Assembly (NCBI RefSeq): GCF_032884065.1
Contig: NC_088871.1
Coordinates: 19,364,944 to 19,428,943 of the forward strand
Length of the DNA stretch: 64,000 nucleotides
Origin: Artemia franciscana
Taxonomy: Eukaryota; Arthropoda; Branchiopoda; Anostraca; Artemiidae
Reading direction: 5' to 3'
The position numbers were made by a program, and so were the translations under genes. The notes beneath the pieces were generated by a model. The model made no database searches. It had not been told where the DNA came from and saw only the letters and a program-made list of their open reading frames with translations. Positions within the stretch are counted from its first letter, which is position 1, and each line of letters opens with the position of its first letter. Positions 14,501 through 25,044 of the stretch are shown here, one piece after another.

Positions 14501-17500
14501 TGAAATAGTAATTTTACCTTTTCATACCATTTACCAAATTTGGTATCAATGTCATTACTATCCCGAAGAAACTAAAAATCTGTACCTTCAAGCTTCCGCC
14601 TAAACTTCAAAAGCACATTTTCATCAACAAAAGGCACTTTTGACACACTTTCGTTGAAATATTCTTCAAGAATAGCAACAGCTGCTTTGCATGATTTTAA
14701 CTTTGGCCGGAAGATTTCATTGGAGAGGGGGTATCCGTTAGCAGTAATATGATGGAGATTGTCCCTAGATTTTTTGTCCACTCCCTAAGGTTTTCGAAGT
14801 TTCTTTTCGGTAAATTCATTGAGAAATATCTTTTTTGGTATTTTAACTGAAAATCTGCAAAATAATTGAGTTACCCCCCTAGTATTTAAGAAATGTATTC
14901 CACCCACTATAATTTCGCGAACTGGCATCCTAGGCTTGCACGCCCCCCTTAGAGGCGGGTGTATGTGGCATCAGGGGACTTGTCCAGGGGCGTATCCATT
15001 GGTTTTTGGGGGGGTACAAAAAATTCTTTTGAAGAAGCGCATCGTAAATTTGTTAATTTGCATTTTGTTACGTTTTTACAGGTCGGAAAAAATATTTCAG
15101 AATTTGGGTTTCCATTCACAGCTTACCCAGCCGTTGTGCATGTTCTATTAGTGTAGTAATCTAGTCTAAATAAAAAAAATAGTTCGTCTTGCTCATCTCC
15201 CCCCCCCCTTGTGCGAAGGCGAGATTAAAGCAATCTTTTAGTGCATATTAAAAATAATTTTTGAAGTCATTATTGCATAATATCTTTCTATGAAAGGTGC
15301 AAGGAGGCTGGTTACTAACTTATTTATAACTTATGACATTTTCAGGCCAATGATAAGCTTGAAGACTCTTTGCAAATGTTAAAAAGCGAGAAAGAGTCCT
15401 TAGAATCATATATTGTGGAAATTAAGGACCAAAATAAAGAAAACGAAGATCGATGGAAACAGACTCAAGCAAAATTGGAAGAAAGCGCTTTTGCCTTGAA
15501 AAAAGAGGCAGATAAAGCACGGATTGAATTGGTAAGAAAGCTTTTCCTTTTTTAAACCAAGCACATATTTATTTCGTTCAAAAGAACGGTTTTTTTTTAT
15601 TTAAAGATCCGAATGGCAGCTTTCAAGCCGTTTTAGTTGCGCATTTTTCCTATTTTTGTAGTCATTTGAAATGCTGATATCTTTACAGTTTGATAATACT
15701 GTTCTTAGCGTCCTTCTTTTATTTTCTTTGGCTTATCTTTAGGGCAATTAGTTTAATAGCGATACTAAAGGCAGCTCTACAAGTTTTGTGAACGATTATT
15801 TATCGCGGAAAAGGTTTTTAAACAGGAAAAAAGATAGGAAAAAAAATTACTGATATAGTAATTCTTTAGAAGGTTTTTGGACCAAAACAATATGTGGATT
15901 GAACAATTTTTTTTGGTATTGGCTTTTACACGGGAGTGTGTACGCGTTTAGACCATATTCAAGTACCAAATCATACTTTTTTTTTAGCATCATTAAAGCA
16001 ATAGCATAAGAACGACTGAAAACCCAACCAAAAACGGGACCAGTATTCCACAATTAGGACCTAAATTGAAACTATTTATGCAGGAAAGAGCCCTTAGACA
16101 ACAGTTTGGGTACTCTGCATGTCCGTGTGAAACGATTTATGCGCAACTGTCTCTTATTGCTTGAAGGAGGAAGGACTTAGGAAATGGCCCTTGAAAAATA
16201 GCTTTGTTTCCCTTGTCTATATTAAAGAGTTTATGCGCACTTTACTCTGATTGGTTAAAGAAAAAATGCACAGGAAAGAATGTAATAAAAAAATAAGGAA
16301 ACAACAAAATAGACTTTCCCCTGGCTGTCTCCAGTGCTTAAAAAAATGAGAATGAAAAAAGAAGAAAAAATCAATAACATTTCAAAGTAATGAAGAATGA
16401 AAACTAAACCTGTGCATCTATGCAGGAAAAGACCTTGGAAAACGGCTTTGTTTGGTGCTGAACGTCTATATGAAACAGTTTTCTTTAAGGACATATTTTA
16501 TCGAAGAGACCTGTTGACTCTTACTGCATATTGGGTAAACTAGCCCGGGAACTTTGCCCATATCAGGTATTTTGATTTGAATGGTTCCAACAAAAAATAA
16601 AAAGTATATTTAAAAGCTCTCTGAGCCCAATATCATTAGATTATTAAATATGCTATGTTTTGCCAACGCTATGTTTAACGTTAAACTTTTGTTTAACGTT
16701 ATGTCACTGCGTTCCTTTTTTGCGTTTCGTAACTGATTGGGTTTGCTTCTTTACTTTACTTAAAAAATATCAAGACTGTTTCAAAAATCCTAAATGCTTC
16801 AAGTTACGTTTGAAAATGGTTTTATTTCATTAGAAATCCATTGAAGAAGAATTTAAAAGAGAGAAAGAAGAGAATTTGTTGCTCATGAAAAATCTTCGAA
16901 GTGACCTCTCTTTTACTAAACATGCACTGGATAGCTCGGATCAGAAGCTGAAGGCAGTCATGACAAATCTTGCTGATATCCAAGAAAAGTTGGATCAAAC
17001 TGAAGGGCAAAAAATAGGTTAGTGCTGTTCATTTTGCTTTGTTCCACTCTTCCTACTTTTGCTTATTGAATGAACAGCATTCTCCCTTTATACTTTGAAA
17101 AAAATCTCTTTTCCTTAGTTGTTTTTTTTGTTCCTCTCCCAGTAAAGCTAATTGTTTTTCTCTTCTTCCTTTTTGATTTCAATGGATAGCCTTTTTACCT
17201 TATACTTTGAAGACAATCCATTTTTCTTAATTGATTTTTTTTGTTCCTCTTCGAGTAAAGCTAACTGTTTTTGCTTCTTCCTTTTTGATTTCAATGAACA
17301 GCATTTTTTCCTTATACTTTGAAAAAATCCATTTTTCTTCGAAATATTATGCTATAATAATATTATAATAAGAGAACTTATAATACAAAGGAAGAAAGAA
17401 AAAATGGACTTCGTAAGAAAGAGGTCTACTTTCGTTTTCTTTTACAGGGGAGGGGCTAAATCTGGCTCGAACCTTGTATTTATTGGCAAGTTGGTAGACA

Positions 17501-20500
17501 TTAGAATTTAAGAAAGGAACACAAAAGAAAACTAATAATAAGCCAAATAGAGATCTACAAATAGTCGTCTAAAATCAAAAAAGTTCCGTTTTAATAATTT
17601 GTTCGAATATGCTGCCTTTCTATTTAAAATGAACATACAAAAGTATATAACAACGGATAAGACTTTAAATTAGGTCAGTGACTAAATAGAACTATAGAGC
17701 TGAATGTTTATTATTGGATTGTTTAACTGTATTTCTATTTATCTTTATTCAAATTATTATATATTGTATTTATATTTAAATTGAAACATTCGGAAATATT
17801 TTTTTTGTGTTATTCACTAGTCTGAATTATAAGGTTTACTTGAAATAAGTGCTAAAAGATACTAGATAATGGAACAGAATTCTTGAAATTAGAATCTTAA
17901 AAGGAAAGAAACTACATAGCTTATATGCACCATTAAATATTTTTTTATTTTAATATCGTAAAAAAAGCGCTTCATCGTAGGCCCCAGGAAATTGGAGCGT
18001 TAACATGATTATGTACTTATAAGCAAGGTTTTGTAATAAAAATCAATTTTATTAGGAATTAAAGAAAAGTTTGTTACTTTATTCTTCTTTAGTGTGCATT
18101 AATGACGCCATCTATTATAGAGCCTTGTGAGGTGTCGCGTCCCAATAGCATGATTTTTAACGCATTTTTTATTTTTAACGCATTTTTTATTTTTAAATCG
18201 TGATTTCAAGTAAAAAGTAAATAAATAGCAAACAGGGACAAAATTCTCTAGTCACATAGACAACAACTGTTATTTCTCAAATCACAATTTAGGTTTTATT
18301 CACTCCTATGTTTTGATTCACTCCTATGTTTCATACTGATTCATGGTATGGTCAAGCAATTTTCATTCTAATTTCAAACAGGTTCAGATCCTTCAGAACA
18401 AAGTGATGTGTCTTTTTAAGGTATGCTTAGGGGGCGTAAACAACACTTCAGGTTCCATAAACAAAATCCAAGTGCATAATGAATGACAGTAACGTGATTA
18501 CCAGCTAGGAATTTGTGACCAACGTTGGAATTAGAAAAGTCCCGAGGCTTTTTGTGATAATCTAATAACAATAGAGCTCCCCATAATTAGGGGTGTAGTT
18601 TCACTGTGATATAGTTAGTAATTAGTGAACATAATTAGTGAAAGTGATAACTCGTCATGCTGATGATTTTGATTTCCTAAGGCTTTTTTGTGATTATTAA
18701 ATTTAAAAAAAGTTTTTTAAGTTAAAGTAAGGAGCAGCATTAAAGTCTTAAACGAAGGGGAACTATTCCATACTTTAGGGGGATTGCTCCCTCCTAAATA
18801 ACTCGCTCTTCAAGCAAACATTCCTTAATACTTTACAAGCTTATCGTTTCAAACTTTAATGTTGCTCTTACTTTCAGTCGAATAAACATCTTTTTTCATG
18901 AAATTTCAGATCGTTTTTCAAATACTGCCGGGAAATCTGGCTCCCCATCTATGGAAAATTACCTCCCTCTATAAGACGATCCTCCATTGATATTTCTTCT
19001 CATGCCTCCCCCCCAGGATAATTACATTGTCGCTGAGAATACCCCTGGATATTTTTTTTGCGACGATTCCGCCTGAAACATTGTCCTTGATTTACTTTCA
19101 TTTAAAAATGACTTTGATATCCGATAATTTTTCAAATCATGCTGGAAATTCGCAATCCGTGAAAATTTTTCCTCGGAAATACTCCATTCCCGTGGAAAGT
19201 TCTTATTTTACAGCTTGTCAAACATCACGGGCCGTTTTAAGAGCTTGCCTGTATTAAACATTGGTTTAAACTTTTTTTTTCGCTAAACTTGGAATGTTTC
19301 AGAGTTGGAGTTTATTGTTTCGTCTGGAGCAGAAGAGAGGAAGGCTCTCTTGGATCGAATTCTTTCGGCTGAAGATGAACTTGAGAAAATAAATAGCTTG
19401 TTTGCTGAAAACAAGAAAAAACTTGACGATAGTCAGGGAGCATTGCACGAACTTGGACGTGAAAACCAACTCTTGAAGGTACATTGAAGGCTCTGCTGTT
19501 GTATAAATGGACTAAACCGTAGCTTGGACTATTTTTGCATCAAAGTTCAAGTATAAATACTAATTTGTTTGTGCTGGATTTAGGGAGGAGGGGAACCCCT
19601 GGTGGATGAGACTGGTTAAACTCAGCACAAATACATTTTGGAATAGTGAAATTAATATTTGAACTAGAATTTTGTTTTGCGAGATGGTGAAGTGTATATG
19701 TTAGATATTCTATTAGATAATTGGTGTTTGTCCTTTTTTTTAAATTTTATACTTCATCCACCCCCCCCCCCTTCCGAGAAATACGACATTTGTTTTAGAC
19801 ATTTCGAATTACCAATTTCCATTTCCATTACCAATTCTTTCCTTTTGCTGCCTAAAGTAATGTTCCAAGGGTAGGAATTGTTTATTTCTTGAAAAAACAG
19901 TGCAGTTGTTTCAAGCTTTTTTTTGTAGAAATCAGATCAATAAGCTCTCATTTTATTTAAAGCAAAAACAAATTTCTTTTGTTTCATTAGTTTTAAGTTT
20001 AGTTACCATTTATTTTTTTATACTGCCTAAATAAATGTTCCAAGGACAGGAAATCTCTATTTCTTTAAAATACATTGTAGTTGTTTTAAACTTTTCTCTA
20101 GAAATCAAGTCAATGAATTCTCATTGTATTTTACGCAGAATTCAATTTTGCGGTTTTTTATGTTTTATTAGATTTTATTAGATTAGACCTCTCATTTTAT
20201 TTAACGCAAAATTTAATTTTGCATTGTTTGATGAATTATTAGATTTAAGCTTAGTAGCCAATTCCTTTCTTTTGCTACCTAAAGAATTTCAAAGAGAAGT
20301 TTATTTCTATAAAATACAGAGTAGTTGATTTAGGCTTTTTCCTAGAAATAAAGTCAATAAGCTCTCATTTTATTTCATGTAGAATTTAATTTTGTGTTTT
20401 TTTTAATGTTTTGTTCGATTTAAATTTACTAACCAATGCTTTTCTTATTCTGCCTAACTTAATTCTTTACAGATGGAAAACTCCAAATTCACGGGACGAA

Positions 20501-20697
20501 AATGGGCAGACGATAGGGAGACAACTCACTGTCTCAACTGTCGCAAGGAATTCACCCTTACTCTGCGCAAGCATCATTGTAGAAATTGCGGACAAATCTT
20601 TTGTGCCGACTGTTCCTCCAAAACTGCCCAGGTTCCAAGTGTCAAGGGGAAAGCTAGAGTTTGTGATGCATGCTACGATGACCTTGGATCTCGATGA
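5300..20697 (+). CDS. EEA1: EEA1-like early endosome protein, C-terminal 601 residues in six exons
   Basis: Six plus-strand exons (5300-5530, 11424-12227, 15346-15531, 16834-17017, 19303-19478, 20473-20697) have AG/GT borders and compatible phases (0,0,0,1,0) and join to 601 codons plus TGA. Residues 1-527 are almost continuous heptad-type coiled coil rich in E, K, L and Q. Residues 538-594 form a FYVE domain with the WADD motif, RKHHCRNCG, RVC and eight Cys zinc ligands (exon-6 residues 20, 23, 36, 39, 44, 47, 64, 67). FYVE domains bind phosphatidylinositol 3-phosphate on early endosomes. A long coiled coil ending in a C-terminal FYVE is the EEA1 plan, a Rab5 effector that tethers endosomes for fusion. 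Vertebrate EEA1 has about 1,400 residues, so the N-terminal half, including the usual C2H2 finger, is missing here. The first exon has an in-frame stop just upstream and no ATG, so earlier exons must exist. Another FYVE coiled-coil protein is a less likely alternative. Confidence 0.85.
6880..7420 (+). repeat. Dispersed repeat family R1, diverged copy in intron
   Basis: Several blocks line up in order with 51020-51480: a block ending in a short run of A and G with 'gggaaacaccccg', the 'atcagagaac' block near 7084, the 'aatgtagaacttcgtatgttt' type block near 7133 and the 'ggtgatggtatc' block near 7208. Length and order agree but identity is moderate, so this is an old copy. No ORF is kept. Confidence 0.5.
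8258..8545. repeat. Foldback repeat family R2, copy in intron
   Basis: The left end carries 'caactgaaagcaaggac' and the right end the complementary type 'tgctccttactttagtt', with inward complementary blocks such as 'tatatgaagggggc' and 'ggcagtccccttctata'. The same hairpin plan recurs at 18712, 50615, 54195 and 56145. It is a non-coding foldback or MITE-like element. Confidence 0.55.
8826..9290 (-). pseudogene. mariner-type transposase remnant (C-terminal part)
   Basis: On the minus strand, in shifting frames, two hallmark pieces of a mariner transposase can be read. One is RDILRHDDARP, the region of the second catalytic Asp (HDNARPH in the family). The other is YPPDHVPTDFHLF followed by YLKDRLNRKSF, the region around the third catalytic Asp (YSPDLAPTDYHLF). 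A stop follows at 8826-8828. Frameshifts and stops separate the blocks and the N-terminal DNA-binding part is not recognisable, so it is inactive. It lies antisense in the first visible intron of the EEA1-like gene. Confidence 0.8.
10070..10730 (+). repeat. Degenerate tandem repeat segments in intron
   Basis: Related blocks recur several times: 'caggaa(c/t)' plus 'gctgggg' plus 'attaagttgaaa', then 'actaaatcaaaa', near 10170-10245, 10400-10450, 10500-10570 and 10615-10690. The spacing is irregular, about 100-230 bp. No coding pattern is visible. They look like an old, decayed tandem family. Confidence 0.5.
11424..12227 (+). CDS. EEA1: EEA1-like exon b (long coiled coil)
   Basis: The exon encodes 268 residues, phase 0 at both ends. 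The acceptor AG is at 11422-11423 behind a T-rich tract and the donor GTGAGC starts at 12228. The protein is a continuous coiled coil with many E and K and Leu at heptad spacing and no Pro, matching the rod of EEA1-type tethers. Confidence 0.85.
12560..13290 (-). repeat. Dispersed repeat R1 fragments (at least two partial copies)
   Basis: Two partial copies of the block 'ataacccttgccctgagggctg' type occur at about 12825 and 13246, together with 'ctctaatcac' and 'aaaaggggcac' blocks that also occur near 57010-57060. Orientation is opposite to the copy of this block near 9935. No ORF is present. Confidence 0.4.
13248..14781 (-). pseudogene. Non-LTR retrotransposon remnant (RT part), antisense in intron
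   Basis: Minus-strand frames read a reverse-transcriptase segment with LDIMKAFDGVDHEILL, SLKLIASFLQGRKQ, GVAQGSVLGSL and YIHDL, the fingers and palm of a CR1/L2/Jockey-type RT. Upstream (13991-14308 and 14572-14781) are the less conserved pre-RT parts with KTWQLIRSVI. Stops and frameshifts break the frame and the YADD box and 3' end are lost. A 17-bp perfect inverted repeat at 13461-13498 sits inside the RT and duplicates neighbouring sequence in inverted form. The element is dead and opposite in strand to the host gene. Confidence 0.8.
13461..13498. repeat. 17-bp perfect hairpin inside LINE remnant
   Basis: The arms 13461-13477 and 13482-13498 are perfectly complementary, with a 4-base loop. 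Pairing continues for several flanking bases. It replaces the RT sequence expected after GRKQRV, so it looks like a local snap-back copy made during replication rather than a functional hairpin. Confidence 0.7.
15346..15531 (+). CDS. EEA1: EEA1-like exon c (coiled coil)
   Basis: The exon encodes 62 residues, phase 0 at both ends. The acceptor is TTTTCAG ending at 15345 and the donor GTAAGA starts at 15532. The composition is coiled coil and continues the preceding exon. Confidence 0.82.
15532..16833 (+). other. Intron of EEA1-like gene (1.3 kb)
   Basis: No recognisable element. AT-rich with short internal echoes such as the 'tttaacgtta' motif repeated near 16673-16700. Confidence 0.5.
16834..17017 (+). 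CDS. EEA1: EEA1-like exon d (coiled coil)
   Basis: The exon is 184 nt long, entering in phase 0 and leaving in phase 1. The acceptor TTCATTAG ends at 16833 and the donor GTTAGT starts at 17018. The Glu codon split by the following intron is restored by the first two bases of the next exon. Confidence 0.8.
17072..17340 (+). repeat. Intronic tandem repeat, unit about 115 bp, 2.3 copies
   Basis: The block containing 'ttatactttgaa', 'gttcctct', 'agtaaagcta' and 'tcttcctttttgatttcaat' occurs at 17088-17188 and 17201-17301, with a third partial copy to about 17340. It lies about 55 bp behind the exon d donor and is T-rich on the coding strand. Confidence 0.7.
18712..18905. repeat. Foldback repeat family R2, copy in intron
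   Basis: The left arm has 'agtaaggagcagcatta' and the right arm 'aatgttgctcttactttca', with matching inner blocks. The same hairpin plan is seen at 50615 and 54195. Confidence 0.55.
19303..19478 (+). CDS. EEA1: EEA1-like exon e (coiled coil before FYVE)
   Basis: The exon is 176 nt, entering in phase 1 and leaving in phase 0. The acceptor AG is at 19301-19302; an alternative AG two bases later would break the frame. The donor GTACAT starts at 19479. In EEA1 the segment just before FYVE carries the C-terminal Rab5-binding site; this exon is in that position, which is inference only. Confidence 0.8.
19479..20472 (+). repeat. Intron carrying a tandem repeat of about 200 bp that supplies the FYVE-exon acceptor
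   Basis: From about 19830 a unit recurs with blocks 'ccaattctttccttttgct', 'gcctaaa', 'gtagttgttt', 'tagaaatcaa' and 'gctctcattttattt', beginning near 19830, 20005, 20250 and 20430. The fourth, truncated copy runs directly into the acceptor CAG at 20470-20472, so the pyrimidine tract before the FYVE exon is itself repeat sequence. A C run lies near 19762-19771. Confidence 0.65.
20473..20697 (+). CDS. EEA1: EEA1-like exon f: FYVE zinc finger and stop
   Basis: The last exon encodes 74 residues and TGA. It holds a complete FYVE domain: WADD, the basic patch RKHHCRNCG that contacts phosphatidylinositol 3-phosphate, the RVC motif and eight Cys ligands for two zinc ions. The domain sits at the extreme C terminus as in EEA1. 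The ATG at its first codon is internal, since it directly follows the acceptor and the frame continues the coiled coil. Confidence 0.9.
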   Translation: MENSKFTGRKWADDRETTHCLNCRKEFTLTLRKHHCRNCGQIFCADCSSKTAQVPSVKGKARVCDACYDDLGSR

Positions 20698-21080
20698 ATG
20701 GCATTCTAATTTTAGTTATCTTGCTTATTGTAATTTTGTTAAACATGTCATTATAATATATAAACTATGATTAGAACAACAGGAGATGAAATGACGCATT
20801 GAAGACTCATCATCGTCATAAGTGAATGCAATATCACAATATATAAATAGTTGGACAATTCTTGATTTTCTCATACTGTTTCAAGGATTAACATATGGAA
20901 AAAAAGAACAATATTCAATTCAGATTGTTGCGTAAACAATGTCAGAATAATGGTCTAATAAGTCCATTGCCATGTGTGAAAATTAAAATATTTACCTAGC
21001 TCCACCTACAGTAAAATATATAGTCTCTGAAATCCCCTTAGTACTAATCTTTGAAGTACCAAGGACATTAGAATAAAGGG
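20698..21080 (+). other. EEA1-like 3' UTR with candidate poly(A) signals
   Basis: ATTAAA at 20982-20987 and AATAAA at 21072-21077 are candidate polyadenylation signals about 285 and 375 bp after the stop. Neither can be confirmed from sequence. Confidence 0.4.
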
Positions 21081-22339
21081 GGCAACCCTTTTGCCCCCTT
21101 GCCCCATCTTCTGTCTTCATACCTGCCCCCTTTTTTCCTTCGGCTGCTTTGGTTGCAAAAGATTTTTCCTTTGGTTGCTATGGTATTTCTTTTGGTATGT
21201 TAATTTGAGTTTTTTTTTTGTTGCGTAAATTCTCTCCTCTTGTCACACTTGAGTCACACTTGAATCAATGAATGAAACAACCGAAAAAATGCCTTGTTTA
21301 CAAACAGATCCGACCTCAAGGTTGCGCAATCTATCTGCAGCTGATCATCAAGAGTTACAGCAAGATATAGATAGAATATGATTTAGATAGAATGGATAGA
21401 CTAGATAGAATGAAGATAGAAATGCGAATTATAAAGAATCGGCAGTAAACAAAAAATAAAATAAAAATAAACTAATGACTGGATCTATTATCGAGAGAAA
21501 CACATGAAAAAAATAATGGATAGAAAGCCAAAAGGTCAAAATCTATTTCTTTGCTTTCTTTTGCTACTTCTCCCTCTTGTCTTAACATTTGAACATTTCT
21601 TCCCAACTTCAGAGAATCATCACTATCAGCACAATTGGATAGCACCAAGAAACCAAAACACGCTAACAGAACAAAACAAAATGTGTTCGGTAATTTTTGG
21701 TAATGTATTTGGAAAATTTGATAACAAAGATAAAGTTAAAGCCTAAACTGTCTCAACCTCTTTTTTTTCCTATTCTTCTTTAAAAGCTGAACAGTGCAAT
21801 TCGCGCAATTTATCTGCAGCGGACCATCGAGAGATGCAGCAATCATAGGTTCAGTCGGGCTATCGATCAAATCAAGGGAATTGGGAATATGTAAAAACTG
21901 AATAATAAAAGTGGTATTGTTTTATTGGTTAGCTCAACTGATCTCCCTAAAAAGAAACTTTCGCTTGTAAGTCACTTAAATAACAATGTCAAGTGTTAAA
22001 TTTTATTAATATCCATTTTACTGCGTAGCTTAGATTTAGGACAGTGTTTGTCTTTTGCCATAGCAATAAGGGGGGTTATAATTTTAAGAACTTTATGGTG
22101 ATATATTTCATTTACTACTGATTTCTCAAATACGTTTCTTATTTCCAAACTTTGCGCCTGCCAAGCGTAAACTACATAGCTGCTTATGGAGGTCTTTTTC
22201 ATTAAAAACTTAATTCCTGAGTTTATCCCTAAAAAAAATGTATATGGTTGTGCAAGTTACCTATCTCCAATTCTCACACCAATGTAATCATGTTCTACAA
22301 CACGAAGTCTGTCATACCACCAATTTTAATAATGTGGAA
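21081..22339 (+). other. Intergenic, two related short coding-like blocks
   Basis: Two stretches, near 21314-21355 and 21803-21845, translate in one frame to RNLSAADHQELQQ and RNLSAADHREMQQ, differing mainly at third codon positions. The first sits in an open frame from ATG 21268 of 36 codons. Between them, 21504-21746 is an 80-codon frame with a hydrophobic stretch near residues 15-29; it has no recognised family and may be chance. I cannot name an element. Confidence 0.3.
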
Positions 22340-23865
22340 TTTAATACGTTGTAGCACCTCTGTTTCTAGGAGTATGCCTGGATCCAAGACTGACATGACG
22401 AAATCAAATCAACTTTGGAAAAATTTCATGTATGGGAAGATTACTCATCTTTAATCGACTGGCAGGGTGAAACAATTCCCAAGAAATGCTTTATGAGTTT
22501 TACAAGAGATTTGTTCATTCAAAGATTTAGAATGTCATTGAATCGTATGGAGGTTGTAGTAAGACCTATCATGGTAAGATAGAAATAATTCAAAATGTGG
22601 CAAGCAAAATTGCCATGAGGCTTCATGCTCAGTGCCCATCTTACAAATTGTAACACTTAACTGGCCTGCCCTCTATTTTAGAAAGATGGAATATAATGAC
22701 CATCAAATATTACAGCAAGACACAAGTGACACGTCACACGAGTATGATATTTTTAAGCTCACTTTTGCCAAAGATTGTATTTTGCATAGTTTGGATACTT
22801 TTTCAATAATGTATTTGACATAGTGACGATGGTCCCTTTTTGGACGCTTGACTCGATCAGTTTCAGTCATTTTCATGTCCCTGCAGGATGAAAAATGTCA
22901 CCTCCAAATGTTTCACTTGAGTTAATGCCCATGCAAAAGACAAATTACCTTTCAATCCAAATACACACACTTTTTCATGAGAAAATGACCCCTTTGTATT
23001 CAGACTCTCCAACTTTACACTGAGGGTTCAGTGAAGGGCAGCAGATGTGGCTTTGCGTTTGTTATCCCAAGCTATTCACTGAATATAAAAACCAGACTTC
23101 TTGATGATATATCCATCCTCACTGCAGAGCTGTCGGCCATATAAGAGGCTTTAAAGGTCGTCAATGTAAGTCCACAAGCTTCCAGAGGAGTAGTATTGCC
23201 CTCAGACTGCAAAGGCGCGTTTCAGCTCGTTGATAATATCTATTGGACTGCCATAGATATAGACCAGAAGACAATAACAGATTAATTAATCAGTCTCCAA
23301 AACAGCCTTATTAACATCAAGTTCTAGCTCCTTGTATAATCCAATCAACCCCAATTCAAAGGCTCAGACCTTCAGAGACAGAAGGAGAGTTTCTACAAAA
23401 ACAAAAAAACCCCTTCTATTCTTTATTTCTGCCAAGGACAGATAATATTCTTTACTATAGAATCAAAAGCAACTCTTTGATCCCGAGAAAAGAGGAGTGT
23501 ACTTTGCATCAATGAGCCGATCAATTTTTCAGATTTTGCAACTCTATTCCAGAATCCATGAATAACTTGATTTTTGAATGTGAATGCATCCATCAGGAAG
23601 TAATCAATACTAGAAAAGTTTTCAGTGAGGTAAACCCTCAGTCTGACTTCAACGTGTTGCTGCTTTCAAGCCAACTAGCTAACACTGAAAAACATCTAAA
23701 CAAAGGTATCTTCGATTTCCCGTGGTATAATAATATGTGCGAGCAGATGGTAGCAAGACTTAAAATCATGATTCCAGACCATAAGACCATAATCATCTCC
23801 AGCTTGAAAATCGTGGTGAAGCCAAAAGGAGACCGAAGTGGACTCCAGAAGGCTTGACATTCCAA
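22340..23865 (+). pseudogene. LINE remnant with RNase H domain (Jockey/I-type)
   Basis: Plus-strand frames in order read the end of an RT (FLGVCLDPRLT near 22360, then KIEIIQNVASKIAMRLHAQ near 22580). Next comes an RNase H domain near 23010-23250: YTEGSVKGSRCGFAFV, ILTAELSAI followed by a stop and EAL, then LPSDCKGAFQLV. Last is the C-terminal FCNSIPESMNNLIFECEC knuckle near 23527. The first catalytic residue motif is TEGS rather than TDGS. Several stops and frameshifts interrupt it. RNase H downstream of RT is known in I, R1/LOA and Jockey-group LINEs. Confidence 0.75.
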
Positions 23866-25040
23866 GAAGACGAAGTTTCCACTTACTCAGTTGAAAGAAT
23901 AAGATTTCATTTTCAGTGTCCTCGGTACATTAAAGGATTAAGTTATAATTTGGATATAATAACAAAAGTATGTTTTGGTCTAAATAAAACTCAAATATTT
24001 CTAATTAATGAACTGGTTTTACATTTTTCGTCGTTTTAAAATGTTAGCGTCAAAGCACTTGATTAATTTTTTTGTATCTTTATTAGGATAATATAAACAA
24101 ATATAAGTTTTTTAAGTACACAAATCTTACTTTTTCTTAGTAGCAAGAAAAAGACTATCTCTTAGTTTTATAATATTTGTAGATAGTTTTTTTATTATTA
24201 TTATTATTAAAGTTTTACTCTTAATGAATTCTTAAAATTTGTGGTCGTCAGTAAATCTTATGTTTCATGTTACTACTGAAGTCGTCTCGTATGGTCCATC
24301 TCCTTTAAGTAGTTGTGCCTGTTCACAAAAAATTAAGAGTGAAAATAACAAAGGAAACAAGAATTCTTAGTAAAAATAACCCACAAAAAGGGTGTAGGGA
24401 TGACAAAATCGAGGGACACAAACCCCTACCACCAGTTGACGCCTGGCTTGGGTGCTTCAAGCTGCTCCTGTATTTATTTAGCATGTTTCAAGCAGAAATG
24501 GCTAACCACTATATATTTACCCAAAATTATTTCCTTCTCCCTCAGATTTGAAAAATACATTTTTGCCCTCCTTAATTTCAATACACCGACACCACTTTTA
24601 ACAATGTAGACTGTTTACTTATATCATTCATACATTCATATAACATTAAGTTCCCTCTTTTCTCCTCTAACGTGAAAATATTAAGCCAAAATTATGTTTA
24701 GTCAGTAAATTTCTCATAGTGTGACTCGTTTCTTCCTTTTGATTATTTGTTGTTTGTTGTTAAACTAATAGGAAGATAGACTTGCTCTGTTGAAAACATG
24801 TGTTTGGAAAGTAAGCTCCATTTCTTCATTAAAGATACAACCCTTACACAATTTTTTGCATGAATCCTGCAACAGTCCAGGCTTTTGTCAGAGAATTGTA
24901 CAAGTTTGTATACCCCTTTTATAAAATGTTGCTACTTGCGTTGTCAGCAATGCGGTAGCATTCTATTTCTGCTTTTTAAAATTTCTTGTCTGCACGTGAC
25001 TCTCTAAGGTGTCAAAATTTGCTTGGCATTGACTTTAAAC
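23866..25040. other. Intergenic, no gene recognised
   Basis: AT-rich, with an (ATT)n microsatellite at about 24190-24209. No supported coding region. Confidence 0.4.
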
Positions 25041-25044
25041 ACTA

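Larger units (their letters stand above)
12228..15345 (+). other. Intron of EEA1-like gene (3.1 kb)
   Basis: It contains diverged R1 repeat fragments at about 12560-13290 and an antisense LINE remnant at 13248-14781. The stretch at 14800-15340 holds G-rich and C-rich low-complexity runs and nothing else recognised. Confidence 0.55.
17018..19302 (+). other. Intron of EEA1-like gene (2.3 kb)
   Basis: It starts with a local tandem repeat of about 115 bp (17072-17340) and contains a foldback R2 copy at 18712-18905. No ORF of note is present. Confidence 0.5.

Noticed and set aside
21504-21746. 80-codon frame with a hydrophobic stretch near the start, resembling a secreted peptide
   Set aside because: No signal-cleavage context, cysteine pattern or family is recognisable, and the charged start followed by a Leu-rich run is common by chance in AT-rich DNA.
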